Shown: positions 1 through 7,356, counted from the first letter of the stretch. The stretch: 7,666 nucleotides of DNA from Chloroflexota bacterium (GCA_012513725.1 JAAZBQ010000490.1:1-7666), one strand, 5' to 3'. A program made the numbers and translations. The notes: generated by a model from the sequence alone, not told the origin.

Positions 1-49
1 CGCTCCCGTTCGTTCGGCGGCCTGGCCGTTCGGCTCCGATCGATAGAGT

Positions 50-1207
50 CTATAGTGCTGATAGTCTCTTCCCTGCCTCTCTGAGGCGTTCCTCTGGTAC
101 GCAGATCGAAATGCGCAGATGCCCGGCGCCGTGCGGGCCAAAGGCGGTGCCCGGCGTGAGCCACACCCCCGTGCGCTCCAGGGCGCTGATGGCCCAGGCC
201 TCCGCGTCGACGCCTGCCGGGGTCCTGGCCCACACGTACAGCCCGCCCAGGGGCTTGTCGGCCGCGAGCCCAGCGGCCGGCAGCCACTCTAGCACGGCAT
301 CGCGGCGGCGTTCGTAGGTGCGGTTGCGCTCGGCGAGCCAGTCCTGGTCGCCGAGGAGCGCGGTCGCCGCGGCGTCCTGCACCGCGCGAAACATCCCCGA
401 GTCCACGTTCGTCTTGATCGTGGCGAGGGCACGGAGGGCCTGCGCGTTGCCCACCGCCATGCCCACGCGCCACCCGGCCATGTTGTAGGTCTTGGAGAGG
501 GAGTTGAACTCCACCGCCACCTCGCTGGCGCCCGGGACCTCCAGGATGCTCGGCGCCACATAGCCCTCATAGGTGACGTCGCAGTAGGCGTTGTCATAGC
601 CCAACACGATGTCGTGTTCCCGGCAATAGGCCACCGCCTCGGCCAGGAACTCGCGCGACGCGCAGGCGCCGGTGGGGTTGTTCGGATAGTTCAGCCACAG
701 GAGGGTCGCCCGCTTGGTCACGTCGCCGGGCACCGCGTCGAGGACCGGCAGGTAGCCACGCTCGGCGCGCAGCGGCAGCGGATGGTAGGCGCCCCCGGCC
801 ATGATGGCACCCATCCGGTAAGTGGGGTAGCCGGGATCGGGGGCCAGCACCACGTCGCCGGGGTCGACAAAGGCCAGGGCCATGTTGGCCAGCCCCTCTT
901 TGGAGCCCAACAGCGGCAGGATCTCCCGTTCGGGGTCCAACGAGACGCCAAAGCGCCGGGCATAGTACGTGGCGATGGCCCCGCGCAGCGCCGGCGTGCC
1001 AAAGTAGCCGGCATAGCCGTGGGTATCCGGTCGAGAGGCGGCCGCGCACAACGCATCGATGATGTGCGGGGGCGGCGGCAGATCGGGGCTCCCGACCCCG
1101 AGGCTGATCACGTCGACACCACTGGCGCGCGCTGCAGCGATGCGCTGCTCGATGGTCGCAAACACATAGGGGGGCAGCGTGGCCACCCGGTCGGCGATCC
1201 TCAACAC
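50..1207 (-). CDS. Class I/II PLP aminotransferase, LL-diaminopimelate aminotransferase-like
   Basis: A 385-residue fold-type I PLP-dependent aminotransferase, a usual length for aspartate-aminotransferase-family enzymes; probably cytosolic, with no signal peptide or membrane segment. Visible landmarks: GSKEG at 101-105 (cofactor phosphate region), NYPNNPTG at 173-180, D205 and Y208 in YDNAYCD (pyridine nitrogen and O3' contacts), SLSKTYNM with the Schiff-base lysine K239, GWRVG at 245-249, and R365 in LRIS, the expected substrate-carboxylate arginine. The SKTYNMAGWRVG pattern is common in proteins annotated as LL-diaminopimelate aminotransferase (DapL, lysine/peptidoglycan synthesis), but other specificities (alanine, aspartate, methionine-type) share it, so the substrate is inferred. 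The start is GTG at 1207. AGGAG lies only 3 nt upstream of it, so the adjacent TTG at 1204 (6-nt spacing) is an equally possible start. It is the last gene of the trmFO-led group, 24 nt after the lipoprotein gene. Family call is firm, specificity is not. Confidence 0.9.
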   Translation of the reverse strand: MLRIADRVATLPPYVFATIEQRIAAARASGVDVISLGVGSPDLPPPPHIIDALCAAASRPDTHGYAGYFGTPALRGAIATYYARRFGVSLDPEREILPLLGSKEGLANMALAFVDPGDVVLAPDPGYPTYRMGAIMAGGAYHPLPLRAERGYLPVLDAVPGDVTKRATLLWLNYPNNPTGACASREFLAEAVAYCREHDIVLGYDNAYCDVTYEGYVAPSILEVPGASEVAVEFNSLSKTYNMAGWRVGMAVGNAQALRALATIKTNVDSGMFRAVQDAAATALLGDQDWLAERNRTYERRRDAVLEWLPAAGLAADKPLGGLYVWARTPAGVDAEAWAISALERTGVWLTPGTAFGPHGAGHLRISICVPEERLREAGKRLSAL

Positions 1208-1231
1208 TCTCTCCTGTCCGTGGGTGGTGAT

Positions 1232-2131
1232 CTATCTCGCGTCGGGCGTCTCGGCGAACGGCTCCTCTTCCAGAAGCCGCTGGAGGACGTCTCCCACGCG
1301 CTGCAGGCTGTCGGCGCTGACCTTGTCCACCGTGTCGTGGGTAGTGTGCCAGTAGGGATAGTCAAAGTCAATGATCACCGCCGCGCTCATGCCCCGCTGC
1401 AGGAACGACGTGTGATCGTCCAGAATGGAATAGCGGTGCTCGGGGATGAACCACTTTTCGTATCCCAGATCCGCGGCGATGGCCCAGACCTTTTCCTGGA
1501 GCCACAACGAGGAGGTCCATTCGTAGTAGATCTGTTGGTCCGCGTCGCCGATCATGTCCACCACGAGCACATACTCGGGGCGGCGCGTCAGGCCGTTGGC
1601 CATTTCCAGTGAGCCGACGCACCAGGGCCAGGCGTTCAACTCGCCGCTATCCTCCCCGTCGAAAAAGGCCAGCCAGATCTCGGCCCGATCGGTGGCCTCC
1701 TCACCGAGGACCCGGGCCAACTCTAGGAGGACGGCGGTCCCGCTGGCGCCGTCGTTCGCGCCGAGCACCGGCGCGGAACGGTTGGCGGGGTCGCGGTCGG
1801 CCACCGGGCGCGTGTCAAAGTGCGTACCGAGGATGATCAGCGGGCCCTCGCCCTTTTTGCCGATGACGTTGCGCAGCGCTTTTTCGCGAAAGGCAAAGGC
1901 CTGCTCCTCGACCTCCCAGCCATAGTCCGTCAGGGTCTCGACGATATAGTCCGCCGCCAGGCGGTTCGCCTCGCTATCCACCGGGCGGGGGCCCAGGTCG
2001 CACTGGGCCTCGACGTGGCGCATGGCGCGCTCGCCGCTAAAGCGATCCGTCGCCACGAGGCAGCCCGAGAGGCCGAGGGCCAGGATGCCGATCAAACAGA
2101 CGCGTAGGGTGCGGTGTACTGCGCTAGACAA
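1232..2131 (-). CDS. Lipoprotein M28-family peptidase / glutaminyl-peptide cyclotransferase-like
   Basis: A 299-residue predicted exported lipoprotein. The N-terminus has basic residues, a hydrophobic stretch (about 11-21) and a lipobox LSGC with lipidation cysteine C24. The rest is an M28-type zinc hydrolase fold: GTHFDTR (102-108, H104/D106), GANDGASG (124-131, D127), FFDGEDSGE (157-164, E160), DMIGD (192-196), DDHTSFLQRG (238-247) and YWHTTHDT (260-267, H262). The FFDGED...GSLEMA...DMIGD...DDHTSFLQRG...WHTTHDT series closely follows the animal-type glutaminyl cyclase pattern (zinc ligands Asp, Glu, His). It may therefore cyclise N-terminal glutamine to pyroglutamate on exported peptides, though an aminopeptidase cannot be excluded. 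The start is TTG at 2131: GAGGGGG sits 6 nt upstream, and the next in-frame Met (residue 37) would remove the signal peptide. It overlaps the trmFO stop by 8 nt (TTGTCTAG), which suggests translational coupling. Confidence 0.88.
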   Translation of the reverse strand: MSSAVHRTLRVCLIGILALGLSGCLVATDRFSGERAMRHVEAQCDLGPRPVDSEANRLAADYIVETLTDYGWEVEEQAFAFREKALRNVIGKKGEGPLIILGTHFDTRPVADRDPANRSAPVLGANDGASGTAVLLELARVLGEEATDRAEIWLAFFDGEDSGELNAWPWCVGSLEMANGLTRRPEYVLVVDMIGDADQQIYYEWTSSLWLQEKVWAIAADLGYEKWFIPEHRYSILDDHTSFLQRGMSAAVIIDFDYPYWHTTHDTVDKVSADSLQRVGDVLQRLLEEEPFAETPDAR

Positions 2132-3545
2132 TGGGTGCCCCCTCGTCGGTAGTGTGCAGCGTCGGGAATGCGACGCCGTCGAGTAGCCCCTGTTCCTCGA
2201 CGAATCGCTCCAGGTCGGCCAGGGCGCGTTCCGCCAGGGCCGCCTGGCGCGCTCGTTTTTTGCGCGGGCTGTTCTCCAGGGGCGGCAGCAGGCCCAGGTT
2301 GGGTTTCATGGGCTGAAAGTCGCCTTCCGGCGGGGCCGGGCAGGCGGTCGCCGCCCCCTCGATGTGCCCTCCTCCCCCCGAAACGTAGCGCATCAGGGCG
2401 CCGAGCATGGTGGTCCCCGGGAAGGCCACCCGTCCCTGCCCCTGGGCCGCCCGGGCGGCGTTCAACCCCGCCAGCAGCCCGCTGGCGGTAGAGCCCACGT
2501 ATCCCTCGGTACCGATCAGTTGCCCTGCCAGGTACAGGTCCTGCCGTCCTCGGAAGCGGGTAGTCGGCTCCAGGAGCGACGGCGAGTGGATAAAGGTGTT
2601 ACGATGCATCTGGCCATAGCGCACCCACTCGGCGTGCTCCAGGCCGGGGATCATGCCAAAGACGCGCTTCTGCTCGGGCCAGGTGAGGTTGGTCTGAAAA
2701 CCGACGAGATTGTACAGGGTGCCGGCCAGGTTATCCTGGCGCAACTGGACGACGGCGTGGGGCCGCCGGCCGGTGCGCGGGTCGGTGAGCCCCACGGGCC
2801 GCAGCGGTCCATAGGCCAGCGCCTGGGGGCCGCGCGCGGCCAGGACCTCGATCGGCAGGCAGGCCTCAAAGAAGCGAGGATCCTGGCGCTCGAACTCCCG
2901 GAGCGGCCGGGTCTGGGCGCTCCGGAGCGCGGCGACAAAGGCCTCGTACTCCTCGCGGTTCATCGGGCAGTTGATGTAGTCGGCCTCCCCCTTGCCGTAG
3001 CGCGAGGCGCGAAAGACCCGTTCCTGGTCGATCGACCCCTCGGCCACGATCGGGGCCATGGCGTCGAAAAAGGCGAGATGCTCTGCCCCCGTGAGCGCGG
3101 CGAGGTGCGCGGCGAGGCGGTCCGAGGTCAGCGGCCCAGAGGCCACCACGGTCGGGAGGTCCTCCGGGATCTCGCTGATCTCTTCCCGCACGACCGTGAT
3201 CAGGGGGTGCGCTGCGATCGCCTCGGTCACGGCGCGGGAGAACGCCTCGCGCCCGACGGCCAGCGCGCTCCCGGCCGGCACCCGCGTGGCGTCGGCGCAG
3301 GCCAGGATGAGCGATCCCAGGCGGCGCAGCTCCTGCTTGAGGAGGCCCGGCGCCCGGTCGGGCAGGTCGGAACCCAGGGAGTTGGAGCACACCAACTCGG
3401 CCAGGTCGCCGGTCATGTGGGCCGGGGTGGGCTGGCCGGGGCGCATCTCGCATAGCGTGACGCGCATCCCGCGCGAGGCGGCCTGCCAGGCGGCCTCGCT
3501 CCCCGCCAACCCCCCGCCGATGACGATCAGCCTACGGCTTGACAT
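2124..3545 (-). CDS. trmFO: Methylenetetrahydrofolate--tRNA-(uracil-5-)-methyltransferase TrmFO
   Basis: A 473-residue cytosolic flavoprotein that methylates U54 of tRNA to ribothymidine, using 5,10-methylenetetrahydrofolate as carbon donor and reduced FAD as reductant. Seen in the sequence: an N-terminal dinucleotide-binding loop GGGLAGSEAAW (10-20) followed by the acidic CEMRPG (32-37); LVCSNSLGSD with C53, which matches the family's conserved cysteine; KGEADYINCPM (185-195); FEACLPIEV with C229, matching the second catalytic cysteine; FGMIPGLEHAEWVRYGQMHRNT (split at 296-317); a C-terminal FAD-binding stretch AGQLIGTEGYVGSTASG (340-356); and QPMKPNLGLLPPL (411-423). Length and motif order are those of full-length bacterial TrmFO (formerly Gid), with nothing missing. 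ATG start at 3545 has only a weak upstream AAGG. It is the first gene of the minus-strand group, with its own promoter, and is divergent from moxR. Confidence 0.97.
   Translation of the reverse strand: MSSRRLIVIGGGLAGSEAAWQAASRGMRVTLCEMRPGQPTPAHMTGDLAELVCSNSLGSDLPDRAPGLLKQELRRLGSLILACADATRVPAGSALAVGREAFSRAVTEAIAAHPLITVVREEISEIPEDLPTVVASGPLTSDRLAAHLAALTGAEHLAFFDAMAPIVAEGSIDQERVFRASRYGKGEADYINCPMNREEYEAFVAALRSAQTRPLREFERQDPRFFEACLPIEVLAARGPQALAYGPLRPVGLTDPRTGRRPHAVVQLRQDNLAGTLYNLVGFQTNLTWPEQKRVFGMIPGLEHAEWVRYGQMHRNTFIHSPSLLEPTTRFRGRQDLYLAGQLIGTEGYVGSTASGLLAGLNAARAAQGQGRVAFPGTTMLGALMRYVSGGGGHIEGAATACPAPPEGDFQPMKPNLGLLPPLENSPRKKRARQAALAERALADLERFVEEQGLLDGVAFPTLHTTDEGAPIV
2138..2144 (-). promoter_or_regulatory. 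Shine-Dalgarno for the TTG-started lipoprotein gene
   Basis: On the minus strand GAGGGGG lies inside the last codons of trmFO, 6 nt before the TTG start at 2131. This spacing is what selects TTG as the start, and it places ribosome loading on the terminating trmFO message. Confidence 0.6.
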
Positions 3546-3587
3546 CTGCCCGCCTTGTTTCGATGACGCTCAAAATGGATGAAAGAA

Positions 3588-3616
3588 ATGATAGCACAAC
3601 GCACACCGCCGGGCAA
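3588..3616 (-). promoter_or_regulatory. Sigma-70-type promoter of trmFO
   Basis: Read on the minus strand: -35 TTGCCC (3616-3611), a 17-bp spacer, and -10 TATCAT (3593-3588) immediately preceded by TGC, an extended -10. Four of six and five of six bases match the housekeeping consensus. Transcription would start near 3581, leaving a leader of about 35 nt before the trmFO ATG. No other promoter is evident inside the minus-strand group. Confidence 0.65.
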
Positions 3617-3618
3617 GC

Positions 3619-3629
3619 ATCGGTCCGAT
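3619..3629. repeat. Small inverted repeat next to the trmFO -35
   Basis: ATCGGTCCGAT: two 5-bp arms around a single central base, starting 3 bp upstream of the trmFO -35 hexamer. The position suits an operator or activator site, but arms this short can arise by chance. Confidence 0.25.
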
Positions 3630-3637
3630 CGTTCCCC

Positions 3638-3653
3638 GTGTCATGCATGTCAC
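3638..3653. promoter_or_regulatory. 16-bp near-palindrome in the shared promoter region
   Basis: GTGTCATGCATGTCAC is dyad-symmetric except for one T/T pair in each half: GTG/CAC ends around a perfect CATGCATG core. It lies between the two divergent promoters, about 12 bp before the putative moxR -35 and 22 bp upstream of the trmFO -35. A dimeric regulator bound here could reach both. No regulator gene is visible in the window, so this is only a candidate operator. Confidence 0.35.
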
Positions 3654-3664
3654 TCCACAAGCGA

Positions 3665-3694
3665 TTCGTCTGCAGTTGTCCTTTGGGCTATACT
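3665..3694 (+). promoter_or_regulatory. Possible moxR operon promoter
   Basis: TATACT at 3689-3694 is a good -10 match, about 30 bp before the moxR start codon. The best-placed -35 is TTCGTC (3665-3670, 18-bp spacer), which is poor, so the promoter may need an activator or another sigma factor, or the call may be wrong. Confidence 0.4.
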
Positions 3695-3713
3695 ATTCTA
3701 AACGCTCACGAAC

Positions 3714-3718
3714 AGGAG
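3714..3718 (+). promoter_or_regulatory. Shine-Dalgarno of moxR
   Basis: AGGAG with a 6-nt gap to the ATG at 3725. This settles the start: the frame is open upstream to 3539, but translation beginning there would add 62 unlikely residues encoded by promoter DNA. Confidence 0.8.
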
Positions 3719-3724
3719 ACACTC

Positions 3725-4702
3725 ATGGCAGCAAACGTAGGGGCGGTAGCGGAAGCGGGTCGCCGAGTCACCGAGTCGGTGGGGAGGGTGATCGTCGGCA
3801 AAGAGGACGTCATCCAGCTGATGCTCGTGGCGCTGTTCACCCAGGGCCACGTGCTCCTCGAGGACGTCCCCGGCATCGGCAAGACGACGCTGGCCAAGGC
3901 GCTGGCGCGCTCGCTGGGTTGCTCGTTCCGGCGCATCCAGTTCACGCCGGACCTGTTGCCCTCGGATATCACCGGCGTCTCGGTGTTCAATCAGGATAGC
4001 CGGCAGTTCGACTTTCGTCCCGGGCCGCTGTTTGCCCAGATCGTCCTGGCCGACGAGATCAACCGCGCCGGCCCCCGCACCCAGTCGGCCCTTCTAGAGG
4101 CCATGCAGGAGCGGCAGGTGACCGTCGACGGACGCACCCGGCTCCTCGAGCGGCCCTTTCTCGTGCTGGCCACCCAGAACCCCATCGAGCTAGAGGGCAC
4201 CTTTCCGCTGCCCGAGGCGCAGCTGGACCGCTTTTTGCTCCGTCTGAAGATCGGCTATCCCGATGACGGGGAGGAGCGCGCCATTCTGCGCCGTTTTCGC
4301 GCCGATGATCCGCTGGAGGACCTGCAGCCGGTGCTCGAGGCCGAAGATGCGCTGGCGCTCGCACGTGCCTGCCGCGAGGTGTACGTCCACGACGTCGTCG
4401 AGGAATACATCGTGGCCCTCGTCCGGGCCACCCGCCAGACCGAGGACCTGGCGCTGGGCGCCAGCCCCCGCGGATCGCTGTCTCTCTACCAGTGCGCCCA
4501 GGCGCTGGCGGCCCTCGAGGGGCGTACCTACGTCCTGCCCGACGACATCCAGCGGCTGGTGCTGCCCGTCCTGGCCCATCGCCTGATCCCGGCGGCCAAG
4601 ATGCGGCTGCGGGGCGAATCGGTCGATGACGTGCTGGATGCCGTCGTCGAGCGCGTCCCCGTGCCGGTCGAGGAGAACTGGGCCGAGGGGGCGCCGGCAT
4701 GA
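3725..4702 (+). CDS. MoxR-family AAA+ ATPase
   Basis: A 325-residue cytosolic AAA+ ATPase of the MoxR family (AAA_3 domain plus C-terminal lid), which as a class act as ATP-driven chaperones for the maturation or activation of partner proteins, often ones with VWA-like domains. Seen: Walker A DVPGIGKT (47-54, K53), the conserved RIQFTPDLLPSDITG (70-84), Walker B IVLADEINR (106-114, D110/E111), sensor 1 LATQNP (148-153), EGTFPLPEAQLDRF (157-170, with the probable arginine finger R169), and sensor 2 GASPRGS (245-251). The LPDDIQ...VLAHRL segment (271-287) is the usual C-terminal lid. Every catalytic motif is intact and the length is normal. It heads the plus-strand operon and shares ATGA with the DUF58 gene, the standard partner; the natural inference is that it acts on that protein or on the membrane proteins behind it. 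Confidence 0.95.
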   Translation: MAANVGAVAEAGRRVTESVGRVIVGKEDVIQLMLVALFTQGHVLLEDVPGIGKTTLAKALARSLGCSFRRIQFTPDLLPSDITGVSVFNQDSRQFDFRPGPLFAQIVLADEINRAGPRTQSALLEAMQERQVTVDGRTRLLERPFLVLATQNPIELEGTFPLPEAQLDRFLLRLKIGYPDDGEERAILRRFRADDPLEDLQPVLEAEDALALARACREVYVHDVVEEYIVALVRATRQTEDLALGASPRGSLSLYQCAQALAALEGRTYVLPDDIQRLVLPVLAHRLIPAAKMRLRGESVDDVLDAVVERVPVPVEENWAEGAPA

Positions 4703-5913
4703 ACCGCCCGCCCTGGTGGTCCGTCCTGGTCATCCTGCTGATTCTGGCCCTTATCTTTCGGCGCGGGGCGTTGGCCGTTTTTTCCTTTATTCTACTGATG
4801 GCGACGCTGGCCTCGGAGTTGTGGGCGCGCTACAGCCTGAGCAACGTCACCTATCGGCGCGTGCTGGGTGGCACGCACATCTCCCACGGCGACGAGACCA
4901 CGCTGACGCTCGAGTTCACCAACGCCAAGCCCCTGCCGCTGGCCTGGCTCCTGGTGCGCGATCGCTACCCGCGGAGTGTGAACCTCCTCACCGACGCCGT
5001 GCAGTCCGGCGTCACCGGGCAGAGCGAGTTCCTCCTGACCATGGTGGCGCTGCGCTGGTACGAGCGGCTGCGGCGTACCCACCTCCTGCGGGGCGATCAT
5101 CGGGGGGTGTACCAGTTCGGCCCCGCCCAGCTATCGAGCGGCGACGTCTTTGGGTTCCGGCGGCAGTTCCGCGACGATGACGACGTCGAGCGGCTGACCG
5201 TGTTTCCCAAGGTGGTGCCGGTGGCAGAGTTCGGCCTCCCGGCCGACCGACCGATGGGGGAGTGGACGGCCCGTCGCAAGGTGATGGAGGACCCCCTGCG
5301 GTTCGCCATGGTCCGCGAGTACGTCCCGGGCGACAATCCGCGCTACATCCACTGGAAGGCGACTGCCCGCACGGGGGCGCTGCAGACCAAGGTGTTCGAG
5401 CCCTCCGATACGCTGGCGATCACCCTGGCCGTGGACGTGCGCACCCGGGCGCGGGCCTACGAGTACGTTCCCGAGTTCCTCGAATACGTGATCAGCGCGG
5501 CCGCGTCGCTGGCCGTACACGCCCTCGGCGAGCGCTATATGGTGGGCCTGGCCGCCAATGGTCTCGGCGAGGGGGGCAAGATGTGGATGCAGATCCGGCC
5601 CGGGCGCCACTCCCATCAGGCCACGCAAATCCTCAGCACCCTGGCGGCGCTGGAGCCCTTTCGCGGCTTGCCCTTTGAAGAGATGATCTACCAGCTGCAG
5701 CCCAGCCTGCCCTTTGGCTCCACCCTCGTGGCCGTCACCGCGGTGCCCACCGAGGGGTTGTTCGAGGCGCTCCTGGCGCTGGAGAGGCTCGGCCACCGCG
5801 CCCTGCTCTTGACCGTGGGCGACGAGGAGCCGGATGTCCCCGAACTGCTGGCCAGCTACCACCTGGGAGGGACCGATGCTTGGCATCGACTTCAGACGCT
5901 GGCAGTGGCTTGA
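4699..5913 (+). CDS. DUF58 domain-containing membrane-anchored protein
   Basis: A 404-residue protein with two closely spaced N-terminal membrane segments (about 8-20 and 25-41), a beta-rich middle region, and the DUF58 signature REYVPGDNPRYIHWKATAR at 206-224 followed by TKVFEPSD (230-237). DUF58 is the early part of a von Willebrand A-like fold. The position of the metal-site motif reads DVRTR (246-250) rather than DxSxS, so metal coordination may be lost. The bulk is probably cytosolic. DUF58 proteins are regular genomic partners of MoxR ATPases, with an unproven role in membrane or envelope protein assembly. ATG at 4699 overlaps the moxR stop by 4 nt; GAGGGG 8 nt upstream (4685-4690) serves it. 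Biochemical function unknown. Confidence 0.92.
   Translation: MNRPPWWSVLVILLILALIFRRGALAVFSFILLMATLASELWARYSLSNVTYRRVLGGTHISHGDETTLTLEFTNAKPLPLAWLLVRDRYPRSVNLLTDAVQSGVTGQSEFLLTMVALRWYERLRRTHLLRGDHRGVYQFGPAQLSSGDVFGFRRQFRDDDDVERLTVFPKVVPVAEFGLPADRPMGEWTARRKVMEDPLRFAMVREYVPGDNPRYIHWKATARTGALQTKVFEPSDTLAITLAVDVRTRARAYEYVPEFLEYVISAAASLAVHALGERYMVGLAANGLGEGGKMWMQIRPGRHSHQATQILSTLAALEPFRGLPFEEMIYQLQPSLPFGSTLVAVTAVPTEGLFEALLALERLGHRALLLTVGDEEPDVPELLASYHLGGTDAWHRLQTLAVA
5865..5870 (+). promoter_or_regulatory. Shine-Dalgarno of the DUF4129 gene, inside the DUF58 gene
   Basis: GGGAGG with a 5-nt gap to ATG at 5876. It favours this start over the in-frame ATG at 5834, which would add 14 polar residues not seen in the related N-terminus at 7605. 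Confidence 0.75.
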
Positions 5914-7327
5914 GTCGGGCCTGATCCCGCTGGTCTCCGCGATGATGCGGGTGGCGTGGCTGGTGCCGCTGTTGCACCTGGCGCTGAACAACGTGTTCGT
6001 CGTGCCGCGGGGCGTGGCCTTTCCCGCCTGGCTGATCCTGGCGCTGCTCCTGGGGGCCAGCGCCCTGGAGAGCGCCCTGCAGGAGCATCCCGATGCGCCG
6101 CTCATCAGCGCGGGGGTGGGCCTCCTGGTCATCCTCGCCGTGCTGGGGTACCTGTTTCAGCTGGACGTCGCGCACCTCGGCCGGTGGCTGACGCGCCTCT
6201 TTGCCAACCTCACCGACTTTCGCAGCGCGTTCCCGGCCACCTTTGTGGTGGTGATCGCCACGGCCCTCATCTGGCGCAAAGGGCTGACGGCTTCCTGGAA
6301 CGACTATGCGGAGCTGTTCCAGGCCTTTGTCGTCGGCGTCCTGGTGCTCGGCCTGCTGCTCCTCGTGCGCTCCAGCGATGCGTGGGACCAGACGGGCATC
6401 AACGTGTGGGGGGCGGTGGTCGCGTTCGTCTTTTCCTCGCTCCTGGCTCTGGCGCTGATCAGTGCCCACCAGACCCTGGCGCTCGAGCGGATCAAGGACG
6501 CCCACGTGCCGCCCGTCAGCCGGGAGTGGCTCACCGTGGTGGGGCTGGTGGTGGCCGGCGTGATCGTGCTCGGCTGGGCGGCGGCCGTTCTCCTCTCGCC
6601 CGAATCGGTCAAGGAGATCCTACGGCTGCTCAGCCCGATCTGGATCGCCATCCGCACGGTGATCACGTACATCTGGCTGGCCTTTGCCTACGTCTTCTTT
6701 TGGGCCCTGGGGCCCCTCCTCGAGTGGCTGCAGGCCGGCGTTGCCGACAACTGGGAGAACGCCACCGAGCGCCTGGCCGAGCGGCTCGAAGAGGAGATGG
6801 AGCTCCCCGAGCCCACCGAGGCCGCTGGCATCTCGCCCGCCCTGCTGATGGCCCTGCGCATCATCGGGATCACCGTGTTGGTGGTGGGCATCGCCCTGCT
6901 CTTCTACATGGCCTATCGGCGCCGGAAGAAGCGCAACGGCACCCGCGCGTCAGATGAGCGCGAGTCGGTGCTGTCGGGCGACCTGCTGACCCAGCAGTTG
7001 CGGGATTTCCTGGCCAGCCTGCGCCGCAAGCCGGCCATTTCGCCCTTTGTGCCACTCAGTGGCGAGGACCCCCGGCTCGTGGTACGCCGTCTGTACCAGA
7101 GCATGCTGCGGCGGATGAGCTCCTTGGGGCACGCCCGAGCGCCCGAGGTAACGCCCCGGGCCTATGCGCGTCGCCTCGAGGACGTGCTCCCCGGCGAGGA
7201 CCAGGCGGTGTCCACGCTGACGGAGGCCTATATGGTGGCGCGCTATGCGCCCGAGCCGCCGACGCCCGAGCAAGTGACCAATGCCAACCGTGCCTGGGAG
7301 CGCATCGCCGCGCGCCTGGAAGGTTGA
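5876..7327 (+). CDS. Multi-pass membrane protein with C-terminal DUF4129-like domain
   Basis: A 483-residue integral membrane protein with about nine hydrophobic segments (near 12-32, 48-66, 76-95, 118-134, 149-164, 174-197, 219-240, 252-278 and 324-346). A charged, Glu-rich linker (about 291-315) precedes the last segment. After it come a basic stop-transfer run YRRRKKRNG (347-355) and a soluble tail. The tail residues about 402-479 (VRRLYQSMLRRM, TPRAYARRLED, LTEAYMVARYAPEPPT, ANRAWERI) fit the DUF4129 pattern, the domain found at the ends of TgpA-type transglutaminases and in MoxR/DUF58 operons. No transglutaminase Cys-His-Asp core is present, so this is the stand-alone type. Its start overlaps the DUF58 gene by 38 nt, which implies coupled expression. 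Likely role, by inference only: membrane component of a MoxR-driven assembly or envelope-maturation module. The N-terminus MLGIDFRRWQWLESGLIPLV is repeated at the start of the next gene. Confidence 0.85.
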   Translation: MLGIDFRRWQWLESGLIPLVSAMMRVAWLVPLLHLALNNVFVVPRGVAFPAWLILALLLGASALESALQEHPDAPLISAGVGLLVILAVLGYLFQLDVAHLGRWLTRLFANLTDFRSAFPATFVVVIATALIWRKGLTASWNDYAELFQAFVVGVLVLGLLLLVRSSDAWDQTGINVWGAVVAFVFSSLLALALISAHQTLALERIKDAHVPPVSREWLTVVGLVVAGVIVLGWAAAVLLSPESVKEILRLLSPIWIAIRTVITYIWLAFAYVFFWALGPLLEWLQAGVADNWENATERLAERLEEEMELPEPTEAAGISPALLMALRIIGITVLVVGIALLFYMAYRRRKKRNGTRASDERESVLSGDLLTQQLRDFLASLRRKPAISPFVPLSGEDPRLVVRRLYQSMLRRMSSLGHARAPEVTPRAYARRLEDVLPGEDQAVSTLTEAYMVARYAPEPPTPEQVTNANRAWERIAARLEG

Positions 7328-7356
7328 TGAACATAGTGAACGCCTTTGGCTGAACG

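Larger units (their letters stand above)
3546..3724. other. Divergent intergenic regulatory region
   Basis: A 179-bp gap between the divergent trmFO and moxR starts, visibly richer in A and T than the flanking genes. It carries outward promoters for both sides and two short dyads in the middle. One plus-strand frame is open through it and joins moxR in frame, but its composition, lack of a recognisable family and the strong ribosome site directly before the moxR ATG argue that it is not translated. Confidence 0.7.

Noticed and set aside
11..34. CGTTCGGC repeated at 11-18 and 27-34
   Set aside because: Only two 8-bp copies in GC-rich flanking DNA at the window edge; no further units, and no hairpin that would make a terminator for the aminotransferase gene.
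614..1612. 332-codon plus-strand frame antisense to the aminotransferase and lipoprotein genes
   Set aside because: It spans two well-supported minus-strand genes, and its translation is a low-complexity Gly/Arg/Val/His mix typical of antisense frames in GC-rich DNA; no family resemblance.
2364..3455. 363-codon plus-strand frame antisense to trmFO
   Set aside because: It lies wholly within trmFO, whose motifs are intact over the full length; the translated product has no recognisable motif.
3539..3724. 62-codon upstream extension of the moxR frame
   Set aside because: It covers both divergent promoters, has no ribosome site of its own and is unlike MoxR N-termini, while an ideal AGGAG precedes the ATG at 3725.
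5131..6132. 333-codon minus-strand frame under the DUF58 gene
   Set aside because: Antisense shadow of a supported gene, with Gln/Gly/Arg/His-rich composition and no motif.
5956..6957. 333-codon plus-strand frame inside the DUF4129 gene
   Set aside because: It is a shifted frame with an Arg/Ala/Gly/Pro-rich translation; the overlapping frame gives coherent membrane segments and a recognisable C-terminal domain.
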